From Pseudomonadota bacterium (GTDB lineage: Bacteria > Pseudomonadota > Gammaproteobacteria > Burkholderiales > Rhodocyclaceae): a stretch of 64,000 nucleotides of DNA. Below, piece by piece: positions 49,275 to 57,450 of this stretch. How positions within the stretch are numbered: position 1 is the first letter of the stretch; each line of letters opens with the position of its first letter. Made by a program: the position numbers and the translations under genes. The stretch covers positions 1 to 64,000 of the forward strand of contig JAGTRW010000021.1 of NCBI GenBank assembly GCA_018262095.1, in the 5' to 3' direction. The notes under the pieces were generated by a model, which saw only the letters and a program-made list of their open reading frames with translations, was not told the origin of the DNA and searched no databases.

Positions 49275-51245
49275 TCACGCGTCCAGCGCTTTCCTGCCGG
49301 CCTCAAAAAATCGCTCGTAAGCGACGTGCAATTTGAGTGCTGTTTTGAGGCAGTGCAATCGATTCGGCGCCAGCGGTGTTTCGGCCTGCCAGCGCTGGCG
49401 GTTGCCGTCGAGCGCCCGGCGCGTCATCAGCTGCTCGCGCATCTGCCGCAGGCGCGGCTGCAGGTCGTCTTCGGCGAGCCGGCCGAGCAGTTGCGCCATC
49501 GCCTGCGCGGCAAGCGTCGATGGGCAGCCATTGCGCTGCGCCTTGTGTTGCACGAGTTCGAAACCGAGCCGCTCGCCGCTGCCGACCAGGCGCAGCTCGG
49601 CGGTCGATAGCGATCGCCCGTCCTTGCTGCGCAGCGAGACGATCGTCGTGCCGTCGAACAGACAGCGGCTGGCGTAGCTGCCGACGCAGTGCTCCATGCG
49701 CAATCCCTCGTCGCGCAGTTCGCTGGTGGTGGTCAGGAAATGCGCCGACAGGGCGCCCAGCTTGACCGGCCCGGTCAGCGGCGCTGGCCAGTGCTTGAGC
49801 CGCGCTGCCGTATCCTCACCATCGTCCGTGGCGGTGGCTTGTGCTTCTTCCTCGACCGGCGGCAGCAGTTGCAGTTCATGCCAGCGCAATGAAGCGCGCA
49901 GCTGTTTGAGCAGACCCGTTTCGAGAAACAGTGTTTCGATCGCTGCGCTGACCCGTTGCCATTCTGGATCGTCATCGTGGCGGTGGCCGGTGAGCAGGGG
50001 CAGCAGGGGCAGCAGTTCGCCGCCGACCGCGCCGGTGATCTCGCGCAGCAGATCGACAATTTCCAGCAGGTCGGACGGCACCGCGCCGATCGCGGCGAAC
50101 TTCTGCCGCGCCGCGATCCAGCCCAGTCGCGCCAGATCGCGCAACCAGAACGCGCGGCGTTGCGCCGATGAGACGTGCCTCAAGACCAGCGCGAAGTCGG
50201 TATAGGCGGTCCATTCGTCGTGGCTGCTCGGACGTTTTTCGGGCGGCAGAAGGGAGAGACTTTGCAGCAGTTCGGGGATTCGCCCGAGCCAGGCGTCGCT
50301 GATCTCGTCGGCGGTCTTGCCGCGCAGCCAGCGCACGGTTTCCTCGGGGACGCCGACGCTATCGGCGAGCGCCGGCCACAAGGGCGTTCCGCTATCGACC
50401 AGGCGGCGCAGGCGGGCGGCGCGGTGGTTCTCCTCGCCGAGCAGGTAGCCGAGCAGCGGTACCGCAGCGGCGGCCTGGATGCGGTTGCGTGCGGCGCTCG
50501 GCTCGCCGCCTCGATAGCTGTTGTAACGCGCGACCGAAGGCGAGAGGCCGCAGGCGCGAATCGACTTGATCAGCTCTCCATCGAGTCCATCGATGAAGCC
50601 GTTGATGGCCGCGCGGTAGTGATTCGACTGGATGTCGACGAGCGCGGCGACGGCCTGCTGACGATGCCTTGATGCGATCGGCGGCAGGCCGCGAAACAGC
50701 GCTTCGGCGAGGCGGGCTTCGCCCTGCGCGTGGCATTCGCGCCAGAATTGATCGGCGTCGGCGTGGACAACAAAATCGACCAGAACAATGCGGCGGCGCG
50801 TCATCAGGGCGATGCTGCGCTCGATTCCCGGCCACGCCGCAACGCCTTGCGCCAGGCGCTCGAGGCTCGTTGCGATGCGACGCAGCAAGGCGGCGGGCGA
50901 GAACCGGCCGGGCATGCAGTCGGCCAGGCGCAGGCAGGCGAGATGGCCGGAGATCATCTCGACCAGCAGATAAGGCGACGCGCCGATCGCCGGCGTGATG
51001 GATCCATCCAGCGCTGATCCGCTTGCTGGAAAGCACAGCGCTTGGCGGAAGGTCGCGCCGTCGCCGTCGAGGTGCGCGACCAACGGGCGTTGTGCGAGCG
51101 CGGCGAACTGTTCGGCGAAGGCCTGTGCGTCCGCACCGCGCAGGTAAAGCGCGCCACTTGCCAATGATCGGCCGAGATCGAGGCGGGCGGTCAATTGTGG
51201 TCCTGGCAGGCTGGCGGAGTGGTTCATCTTGAGCGCTATGGTCAC
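49275..51245 (-). CDS. Large protein with C-terminal PcfJ-like domain
   Basis: 656 residues from a GTG (51245) that overlaps the upstream stop as GTGA; an internal ATG at 51227 is an alternative. The region near residues 525-590 has the PcfJ-like pattern LRDEGLRMEHCVGSYASRC, TTIVSLRSKDG, LSTAELRLVG and QHKAQRNGCPS. The N-terminal ~500 residues are helical and unrecognised. PcfJ-like proteins are known from conjugative elements and their function is unclear. It is divergently transcribed from the sigma-factor island, with a shared 299-base upstream region. Confidence 0.8.
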   Translation of the reverse strand: MTIALKMNHSASLPGPQLTARLDLGRSLASGALYLRGADAQAFAEQFAALAQRPLVAHLDGDGATFRQALCFPASGSALDGSITPAIGASPYLLVEMISGHLACLRLADCMPGRFSPAALLRRIATSLERLAQGVAAWPGIERSIALMTRRRIVLVDFVVHADADQFWRECHAQGEARLAEALFRGLPPIASRHRQQAVAALVDIQSNHYRAAINGFIDGLDGELIKSIRACGLSPSVARYNSYRGGEPSAARNRIQAAAAVPLLGYLLGEENHRAARLRRLVDSGTPLWPALADSVGVPEETVRWLRGKTADEISDAWLGRIPELLQSLSLLPPEKRPSSHDEWTAYTDFALVLRHVSSAQRRAFWLRDLARLGWIAARQKFAAIGAVPSDLLEIVDLLREITGAVGGELLPLLPLLTGHRHDDDPEWQRVSAAIETLFLETGLLKQLRASLRWHELQLLPPVEEEAQATATDDGEDTAARLKHWPAPLTGPVKLGALSAHFLTTTSELRDEGLRMEHCVGSYASRCLFDGTTIVSLRSKDGRSLSTAELRLVGSGERLGFELVQHKAQRNGCPSTLAAQAMAQLLGRLAEDDLQPRLRQMREQLMTRRALDGNRQRWQAETPLAPNRLHCLKTALKLHVAYERFFEAGRKALDA

Positions 51246-51517
51246 GGCAGCGCGACGCGTTTTTTCGACATGAATTGCTTGAGCAGCGCTTCCTGATAGC
51301 GATTGAGTGCTTCGAGCTCGGCAATCGTGAAATCGACGTCATCGCATTCAGCGATTTGATTTCCCGAAATCGCGTGCTCGAGAAAGCGAAAGTAGTTGAA
51401 CAGCGCGGCTCTCAATAGGTCCGGGTGCAACTCGCGATAGTTCTGGCGATACATCGCCGCCAACTGCCGCTGATAGTCGTCTTGCGTCGGCGGAGCAATC
51501 ACTTGCTTGGCGTCCAT
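51242..51517 (-). CDS. Small hypothetical protein coupled to the PcfJ-like gene
   Basis: 91 residues (MDAKQVIAPPTQDDYQRQLAAMY...), soluble, helical, with aromatic-rich RQNYRELHPDLLRAALFNYFRFLEHAI split across two predicted helices. The stop overlaps the GTG start of the PcfJ-like gene, implying translational coupling and probable partnership. Its 5' end faces the ECF sigma gene. I do not recognise a family. Confidence 0.75.
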   Translation of the reverse strand: MDAKQVIAPPTQDDYQRQLAAMYRQNYRELHPDLLRAALFNYFRFLEHAISGNQIAECDDVDFTIAELEALNRYQEALLKQFMSKKRVALP

Positions 51518-51816
51518 TGTGTCCTTTCAAAATGAGGGGTGATCGAGAGTTTTCCGGTCGGTTCGAGCACGTCGTCACCTTGCCGGGGTAGACGACGAGT
51601 TGGCGATTTCGTCAGGCGGCGATTTCCCGCTGAGGCTCGTCCGAGGCCTGACGCTTAGCGCTGACCGCCGTCTATCTGTGCTCTCTGTCCCCAACGGCGG
51701 TGAATCTAGTGCTTGCGCTTGCATCGCCAATCGTTATCATTCTGCGATCAGTGAAAAGGAGCGGTTTGGGAAGAGGCGCCAGCGGCGGCGCCTTGGCCGC
51801 ATCGACAATCATAAAA
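51518..51816. promoter_or_regulatory. Divergent control region of the PcfJ pair and the sigma-factor island
   Basis: 299 bases between two outward-facing units. A ribosome-type AAAAGGAG (51754-51761) lies before an in-frame TTG (51766), a possible alternative start for the sigma factor. TTGCGCTT...TTATCA near 51713-51740 could be promoter-like. An autoregulated ECF promoter is expected but I cannot fix its -35/-10. Confidence 0.4.
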
Positions 51817-52395
51817 ATGAGTGCTGAAGACTATTTACGTTTGCTTTGTGCCGGGGGGCTGGCCGCCGAACGCGGTCTGAAGGGGCTATTCGATCTCTAC
51901 GCGGCACGCCTCAAGGGTTTCTTTCGGCGTCAGGGCTGCAACGACGAAGATGCCGCCGATCTGTTGCAGGAGACCTTCGTCAAGGTCGTCCGCGCCGCGT
52001 CGTCATTCCGCTTCGATTCTCAGGCCAGCACCTGGATCTGGTCGATTGCCCGCAACTGTCTTAACGATCGCTGGCGGTCGCGGCACGACGCCGAGTCGCT
52101 CGACGCCATGAAGGAGTCCGACGGCGACGCCTGGGAGCTCTCGCTGGGGTCAAGCGAGCCGCAGCACGAGCTGCTCGAAATGAAGAACTGCGTGCGCCAG
52201 GCTTTCGTCGAATTCGCCGAACGTCATCCCGATCACGCGCAGGCGACCGTGCTGGCAGCCGTCGAGGGGTGGACCATGGACGAGCTGGCGCAAACCCTGG
52301 GGCGGACGGTCGGCGCGACGCGCGAATTCGTCTCGCAGTGCCGCAAGAAGCTGCGCCCCTATCTGGAACGTTGCCGTGAACTGCTGCCGGTCTGA
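51817..52395 (+). CDS. ECF-type RNA polymerase sigma factor
   Basis: 192 residues. Region 2 (FDLYAARLKGFFRRQGC, DAADLLQETFVKVVR, ASTWIWSIARNCLNDRWRSR) and region 4 (QATVLAAVEGWTMDELAQTLG, GATREFVSQCRKKLRPYLE) are clear. The start is uncertain: ATG 51817 lacks a ribosome site, while an in-frame TTG at 51766 has one. It heads the island and is followed after 12 bases by a membrane protein in the anti-sigma position, so it likely drives the island promoter. Confidence 0.9.
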   Translation: MSAEDYLRLLCAGGLAAERGLKGLFDLYAARLKGFFRRQGCNDEDAADLLQETFVKVVRAASSFRFDSQASTWIWSIARNCLNDRWRSRHDAESLDAMKESDGDAWELSLGSSEPQHELLEMKNCVRQAFVEFAERHPDHAQATVLAAVEGWTMDELAQTLGRTVGATREFVSQCRKKLRPYLERCRELLPV

Positions 52396-52407
52396 GACGA
52401 GCGCGCG

Positions 52408-53001
52408 ATGAGCAAAATTCCCGAAAAAACCGACGAGGATGGCGACACGCGCTGGTTTGACGCGCTGAGCGGACGCTTGGCGGCGGCTGACGACCAGTCG
52501 CCGGCCGCCGACGAGGGAAGAACGCTGCGCCAAGCCTTGCTTTCGCTCGACCGGGAAGAGGCGGCCAGCGAGCAGCTCGACGCGGATTGGCAGCGTCTGC
52601 GTTTTCGCCTGCGCCGCGAAGGTCTGGTCGGCCAGCGCCGCCCGCTCGTCTATTGGGCCTTGGCCGCCTCGCTCTGCCTCGCCGTCGGCCTCGCCTGGTT
52701 CGGCGCGAACAATCCGCTCGAGCAGCCGGAAAGCCAGCTGCTGCGCGGCGCGCAGGCGACCACGGTCGTGCTGCGCGTGGCCGATCCGGGCGCCGCCGCC
52801 GAGCGTCTGATCACGCTCTGCCGCGACGCGGGGATCGCTGTTCGCCGGCGCGATAGCAGCGATCGCGGCGACGGGACGGTGCTGCTCGATCTGGTCGTTC
52901 CGGCGCAGCTTCCTGCCGCGCTGGCCGATGTTTTCAAGGATTATGGCAGCGCGCCGCCGCCGGCCGGCAAGGTGACGCTGGTGTTGATGGATTCGCGCTA
53001 A
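52408..53001 (+). CDS. Single-helix membrane protein, probable anti-sigma factor
   Basis: 197 residues. A cytoplasmic helical N-terminus (residues 1-80), one membrane helix at about 82-98 (YWALAASLCLAVGLAWFG) and a C-terminal extracytoplasmic domain of about 95 residues (TTVVLRVADPGAAAERLITLC..., LVVPAQLPAALADVFKDYG). No zinc-binding HxxxCxxC anti-sigma motif is present. The position directly after the ECF gene and the topology suggest a membrane anti-sigma factor whose outer domain senses a signal. This is inference. Confidence 0.7.
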   Translation: MSKIPEKTDEDGDTRWFDALSGRLAAADDQSPAADEGRTLRQALLSLDREEAASEQLDADWQRLRFRLRREGLVGQRRPLVYWALAASLCLAVGLAWFGANNPLEQPESQLLRGAQATTVVLRVADPGAAAERLITLCRDAGIAVRRRDSSDRGDGTVLLDLVVPAQLPAALADVFKDYGSAPPPAGKVTLVLMDSR

Positions 53002-53039
53002 AGGCGTTGGGCAAGCTTAATGACCAAAAGGATATCGAC

Positions 53040-55172
53040 TTGAAGATTCCGAAACGTTCGCCGAAATTTCTGTGCTGCGCTGTCCTGGGCGCCGCGCTGG
53101 CCCAGCTCGCCGTTGCCGAAAATCATGCGCTGCTGATCGGCGTCTCGAATTACCCCGCGCTCGACAAGAGCCTGCAGCTCGAAGGGCCGGCCAATGACGT
53201 GCAGTTGATGCGCGACCTGCTCAAGACGAGCGGTTTCGCCGAGTCGCATATCCGCGTGCTCGCCGATAATGTTGCCGGCGCAGCCGCACAGCCGACGCGC
53301 GCGGCCATCCTCGGCGAACTGAGCGGCCTGGCCAACCAGGCCAAGAAAGGCGATTTCGTCTATCTGCAGTTCGGCGGTCACGGCACGCAGCAGCCTTCGC
53401 GACCGGGCAAGGTGCCGGTTGAAGCCGACGGACTCGACGAGCTGTTCCTGCCGCGCGACGTTGGCAAGTGGGACGGCGACGTCGGATCGGTCAAGAACGC
53501 GCTGGTCGACGAGGAGCTGGGGCAGGCCATCAGCTCGATTCGTGCCAAGGGCGCTTTTGTCTGGGCGGTCTTTGACAGCTGCCATTCGGGCAACGTCACG
53601 CGCGGCGGCGCTGGTCGCGACGGTGTGCGCGAGCGCCGCGCCAGCCCGCGGGCGCTCGGCGTTCCGCAGCAGGCGCTCGACGCCGCGCAGGCGGCTTCGA
53701 TAAAGACGCGCGGCGGCGCGGCGGCGAGCGGCGAGGGCGGCGCGCTCAAAAGCGGCGCGCAGCAGGACGGGATGGGCGGCTTCGTCTATTTCTACGCCGC
53801 GCAGTCGAACGAAACGGCGCCCGAAATGCGCCTGCCTGACGGCGCCGCCGATCGCAAGCCCTACGGCGTGTTCACCTTTTCGCTGGCGCAAGTGATCGCG
53901 GCCAACCCCGGGATTTCGTATCGCCAGGCCGGCGAACGCGTGCTGCAACTCTACGCGGCGCGCAATACGCGCAACCCGACGCCCTTGTTCGAAGGGTCGG
54001 GGCTCGATGCGCCGCTCTTTGGGCAGCAGCCGGGTGACGTCGTTCGCCAATGGAAAGTGAGCGCCAAGGACGGCGAATTCGAGATTTCGGCAGGGGCCTT
54101 GCAGCAGTTCGGCGAGGGCGCCGTCTTTGCCGTCTTTCCGAACGCTGCAGCCAAGTCAGCCGAGACGATCGGAACGCTCGTCGCGCGCCAGGTCGAGGTC
54201 ACGCGCAGCACGCTGACGGCGCAGGCCCGCGACGGTAAACCGGCGCTCAAGGCCGAGAGTCTGCCACGCGACGCGACGGTACGGCTGGTCGATCCGGCGC
54301 TCAAGCTCTCGCTGCGCGTCGCGCTACCGGTCGACTTGCCGCCCGGCAATATCGCCAAAGTGCTCGACAAGCTCAAAGCGACGCCCGCTGCCGGGCTCGT
54401 CATCGACTGGGTCGCTGCCGGAGAAGCTGCCGACCTGCGCCTGGCGGTCGCCGATCAACGGCTCTGGCTGTTGCCGCCCGACGGCGCCTGGATCAGGACG
54501 GGGCCGGCAAAGACGCCGTCGATCGGTCTCGACAAATCGATCGACGAGTTGCAGCAGGTGCTCGGCGGCACCTTGCAGAAAGTCGCCAAGGTGAGCAACC
54601 TCACCCGCCTTTCGGGGCAGATGCTGTCCGGCCGCATCGCGACGAAACTCGACCTGAGCGTCGAGGTCGTTCGTTCGGCGACCGGAAAGAAGGAGGAGAT
54701 CGCCGGCGCGACGATTCCTCTGCTTGCCGCCGGCGACAAATTGCGCTTCGTGATCCGCAACAATCACTCGCAGCCGGTCGACCTGACGCTGCTTGGCGTC
54801 GATAGCCTCTACGGCATCGCTGCGCTCTATCCCTTGCCCAACGAGGTCAACCGGCTCAATCCGCGCGACGTGCTGACGATCCCAGCGGCCAACGAGGCGC
54901 CGATCGAGCTCGACGGCCAGACCGAAGGGCAGGAAAGCATCGTGCTGATCGCGGTCGAGGCCAAACCGGCAAGCCCGACGTCGGACCTGCGCTTCCTCGA
55001 GCAGGAAGGCGTTCTGCGCGAACGCGGCGGCGCGGCCGGCGCTTCGACGATCGAAAGCCTGTTTGCCGACGCGCGCGACGGCGGTCAGCGAACGCGCGGC
55101 GCGATGCGCGGCGCGGCGCTCGACAGCACGACCATGCGCATCTTCAGCTATCGGGCGCAGGCCAAGCAGTGA
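53040..55172 (+). CDS. Exported caspase-like (peptidase C14) protein with C-terminal regulatory half
   Basis: 710 residues. A TTG start at 53040 follows AAGGA and begins a signal peptide (MKIPKRSPKFLCCAVLGAALAQLAVA). The caspase-like domain follows: ALLIGVSNYP, catalytic His 114 in FGGHGTQ, catalytic Cys 181 in VFDSCHSGN. The C-terminal ~400 residues are beta-rich and resemble the DUF4384-type extension found after such domains (LRFVIRNNHSQPVDL, GIAALYPLPNEVN). Located in the periplasm or membrane-associated. Cleavage specificity is unknown. It sits in a gene array with a second caspase. Confidence 0.87.
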   Translation: MKIPKRSPKFLCCAVLGAALAQLAVAENHALLIGVSNYPALDKSLQLEGPANDVQLMRDLLKTSGFAESHIRVLADNVAGAAAQPTRAAILGELSGLANQAKKGDFVYLQFGGHGTQQPSRPGKVPVEADGLDELFLPRDVGKWDGDVGSVKNALVDEELGQAISSIRAKGAFVWAVFDSCHSGNVTRGGAGRDGVRERRASPRALGVPQQALDAAQAASIKTRGGAAASGEGGALKSGAQQDGMGGFVYFYAAQSNETAPEMRLPDGAADRKPYGVFTFSLAQVIAANPGISYRQAGERVLQLYAARNTRNPTPLFEGSGLDAPLFGQQPGDVVRQWKVSAKDGEFEISAGALQQFGEGAVFAVFPNAAAKSAETIGTLVARQVEVTRSTLTAQARDGKPALKAESLPRDATVRLVDPALKLSLRVALPVDLPPGNIAKVLDKLKATPAAGLVIDWVAAGEAADLRLAVADQRLWLLPPDGAWIRTGPAKTPSIGLDKSIDELQQVLGGTLQKVAKVSNLTRLSGQMLSGRIATKLDLSVEVVRSATGKKEEIAGATIPLLAAGDKLRFVIRNNHSQPVDLTLLGVDSLYGIAALYPLPNEVNRLNPRDVLTIPAANEAPIELDGQTEGQESIVLIAVEAKPASPTSDLRFLEQEGVLRERGGAAGASTIESLFADARDGGQRTRGAMRGAALDSTTMRIFSYRAQAKQ

Positions 55173-55260
55173 TGAGACATGCTGCCGATCTTGCTGCGCC
55201 TCTCCGGCTCGCCGATGGTCGCGTCCCAACGACCGCCAGCGGCAGAGTGGAAACCTTGCG

Positions 55261-57450
55261 TTGAAAACCCGTTTTTTGCGCTGGCTCGACGACTGGCCTG
55301 GCCGCACGCTGTTGGCGACGCTGCTCCTGCTGTCGTTCGCCCACGCGCTGGCCTTGTGGGGCTTCTCGCTGGGTTTGCCGGCCGCGCCCTGGGGCGACGA
55401 GGCGCGTCATTGGGAACGCATCGTGTCCGAGGCGCTGCGCCTCGTCTGGCAACCCTGGCAGGCTCCGGCGCCGGACGCCGCGTGGCCGGCGCCGCTCGGG
55501 CGGCTGGTCGTTCCACTGGCCTTGTTCTGGCTTGGCGTCGAAGCGGCGGCGGTTGCCTTGCGTCGTCATTTACGCCGCCTGCTCGTCGCGCGTCGCGGCG
55601 GACACGCGGTAGTGCTCGGTTGCTGTCCAGTCTCGCTGGAACTGGTTGCGGCCTGGCGGGGCGACGGCCGGCCGGTGCTGGTGCTGGCCGAGGACGATGG
55701 CGCGCGCGGCATCGTGCTGCACGCCGGCGCGGCGCATCTGTCAGGACATTGGAGCGACGAGCGTGCCTTGCGGCAAAGCGGCTTGGCGGGCGCCGAGATC
55801 GTCGCCTGCATCGCCGGCAGCGACAACGCCAACATCGACGCGGCAATCGGCCTGGCGCGCGTGGTCGGCGCGCAGCGCGACCGCTCCTTGCCGCCGCTGC
55901 AGTTGCTCGTCCACGTTGCCGACCCTTTCCTGCGCGCCAGCATCGACGCGCAGATCGACCGCTTTGCGGCGCGCGAAGTCGTCGAGCTGCGTTTCTTCTC
56001 GGCGGCGCAGATCGCCGCACGACGCCTGCTGCGCGATTTTCCGCTCGACTTCTGGCAGGCGCCGAGTGAACCGCGGCTGTGGATCTTTGGCCTGACGCCG
56101 CTTGCCGAGGAACTGGCGCTCGCCGCGTTGCGCCTCGGCGTCTACCGTCAAGCGCGCCCGCCGGCGATGGCGCTGGTCGGTCCCGACGCCGAGCGATTTC
56201 GCGATTCGCTGCTGGCGCGTTGGCCCGGCGCCTGCGCGGTCGGACGGTTGGCCTTCGTCGCGGCGCCGATTGAACTCGGCGACCTCGCGCTCGAGCAGCT
56301 GCAGGCGCAGCTCGGCGAACCGAGCGGGATCTATTTTTGCCACCACGACGACAACGCCAATCTGGCGGCAGCCTTGCATCTGCAGCATGCGTTCGCCGCC
56401 AAAGACCGGGTGCTGCCACCTTTGTACCTGCATTCGGTACAGCCGGGGCGCCACGACCTGCGCAGCGAACTGGGTGGCCACCCGTGGTTTCATCATTTCG
56501 GTGGCGCCGCCCAAATCGCCGCTGAAATCCTGCTCGGCGAGAAACTCGATGCGATGGCGGTGCGAATCCACGAGCACTACGTCAGCGAATCGCTCGAAAA
56601 CGGCGAGCTTCTCGGCGCGCGTCGCTCGCTGCAGCATTGGCCGCTGCTGCCCGAAGACCTCAAGGACGACAACCGCTTTGTCGCCGACCACCATTTCGTC
56701 AAGGTGCGCGACAGCGCTTGCGCGCTGGTCAGCGGGTCTGGCGTGCCGGGCAGCCGGCCGTGGGACGAGGCGACGATCGAAGCGCTGGCGCGCGTCGAGC
56801 ACGAACGCTGGATGATCCAGCGCCGGCTTACCGGCTGGCAGCAGGCGCCGTTGCGCGACGATGTGGCCAAGCGCCATCCCGACCTCGTCGCCTGGGAGGA
56901 CCTCGGCGAGAGCCGGCGCGAACTCGATCGGAACGTCGTGCGCCAGGTTCCCGAGCTCTTTGCCGAGCTGGGTCTGTCGTTGTGCCGCCAGCAGCGCGTC
57001 CTGGTGCGTGGATCGCGCACCCCGTGGGCGTTTCCCGAAGCCTTCGAGCTGGCGGTCGATGGCCTGCTGGCCGAGGTATGCACAGCGCCGCCCGCAGCCG
57101 TCGTGTTCTGGATCGGCCTCGACAGCGCCTTCGTCTGGCGCGTCGCCGAACGCCTGCTCGCCGCGCAGTGCGGGCGCTTGGGAATCGTCATCGATGAACC
57201 GCTGCAGCGCGTTCTCGATCGACTGCCGAGCGCGGAAATCAGGTCGCGGGTGCTGAGCTTGCTGCGCCAGGCCGTCGGCGTGATTCGTCTGCCGCCGCAG
57301 GCGTCGGCCGCCGACTTCCTGTGTCCGGACACGGTGATCGAACTTTCAATCGACGGCAGCGATCTGCCGCGGCAGGGAATCGACTGGATGATCGATGCCG
57401 CCGGTCGCGTGCTGATTCGACCGCAACGCTGTGCAGGAGACGACCGATGA
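55261..57450 (+). CDS. Membrane protein with TrkA-N-like and RyR domains
   Basis: 729 residues from a TTG at 55261. Two membrane helices at about 14-38 and 82-98 resemble a small ion-channel-like or anchor module. A Rossmann-like TrkA-N region follows (GGHAVVLGCCPVSLELV, VLAEDDG, VACIAGSDNANI) and a second similar segment near residue 280 (LWIFGLTPLAEELAL). A RyR (ryanodine-receptor-type) domain spans about 505-575 (EHERWMIQRRLTGWQQ, KRHPDLVAWEDL, LDRNVVRQVP). The C-terminal ~150 residues look like another nucleotide-binding fold. The product may sense a nucleotide or NAD-derived ligand. It overlaps the next gene by four bases. Confidence 0.8.
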   Translation: MKTRFLRWLDDWPGRTLLATLLLLSFAHALALWGFSLGLPAAPWGDEARHWERIVSEALRLVWQPWQAPAPDAAWPAPLGRLVVPLALFWLGVEAAAVALRRHLRRLLVARRGGHAVVLGCCPVSLELVAAWRGDGRPVLVLAEDDGARGIVLHAGAAHLSGHWSDERALRQSGLAGAEIVACIAGSDNANIDAAIGLARVVGAQRDRSLPPLQLLVHVADPFLRASIDAQIDRFAAREVVELRFFSAAQIAARRLLRDFPLDFWQAPSEPRLWIFGLTPLAEELALAALRLGVYRQARPPAMALVGPDAERFRDSLLARWPGACAVGRLAFVAAPIELGDLALEQLQAQLGEPSGIYFCHHDDNANLAAALHLQHAFAAKDRVLPPLYLHSVQPGRHDLRSELGGHPWFHHFGGAAQIAAEILLGEKLDAMAVRIHEHYVSESLENGELLGARRSLQHWPLLPEDLKDDNRFVADHHFVKVRDSACALVSGSGVPGSRPWDEATIEALARVEHERWMIQRRLTGWQQAPLRDDVAKRHPDLVAWEDLGESRRELDRNVVRQVPELFAELGLSLCRQQRVLVRGSRTPWAFPEAFELAVDGLLAEVCTAPPAAVVFWIGLDSAFVWRVAERLLAAQCGRLGIVIDEPLQRVLDRLPSAEIRSRVLSLLRQAVGVIRLPPQASAADFLCPDTVIELSIDGSDLPRQGIDWMIDAAGRVLIRPQRCAGDDR

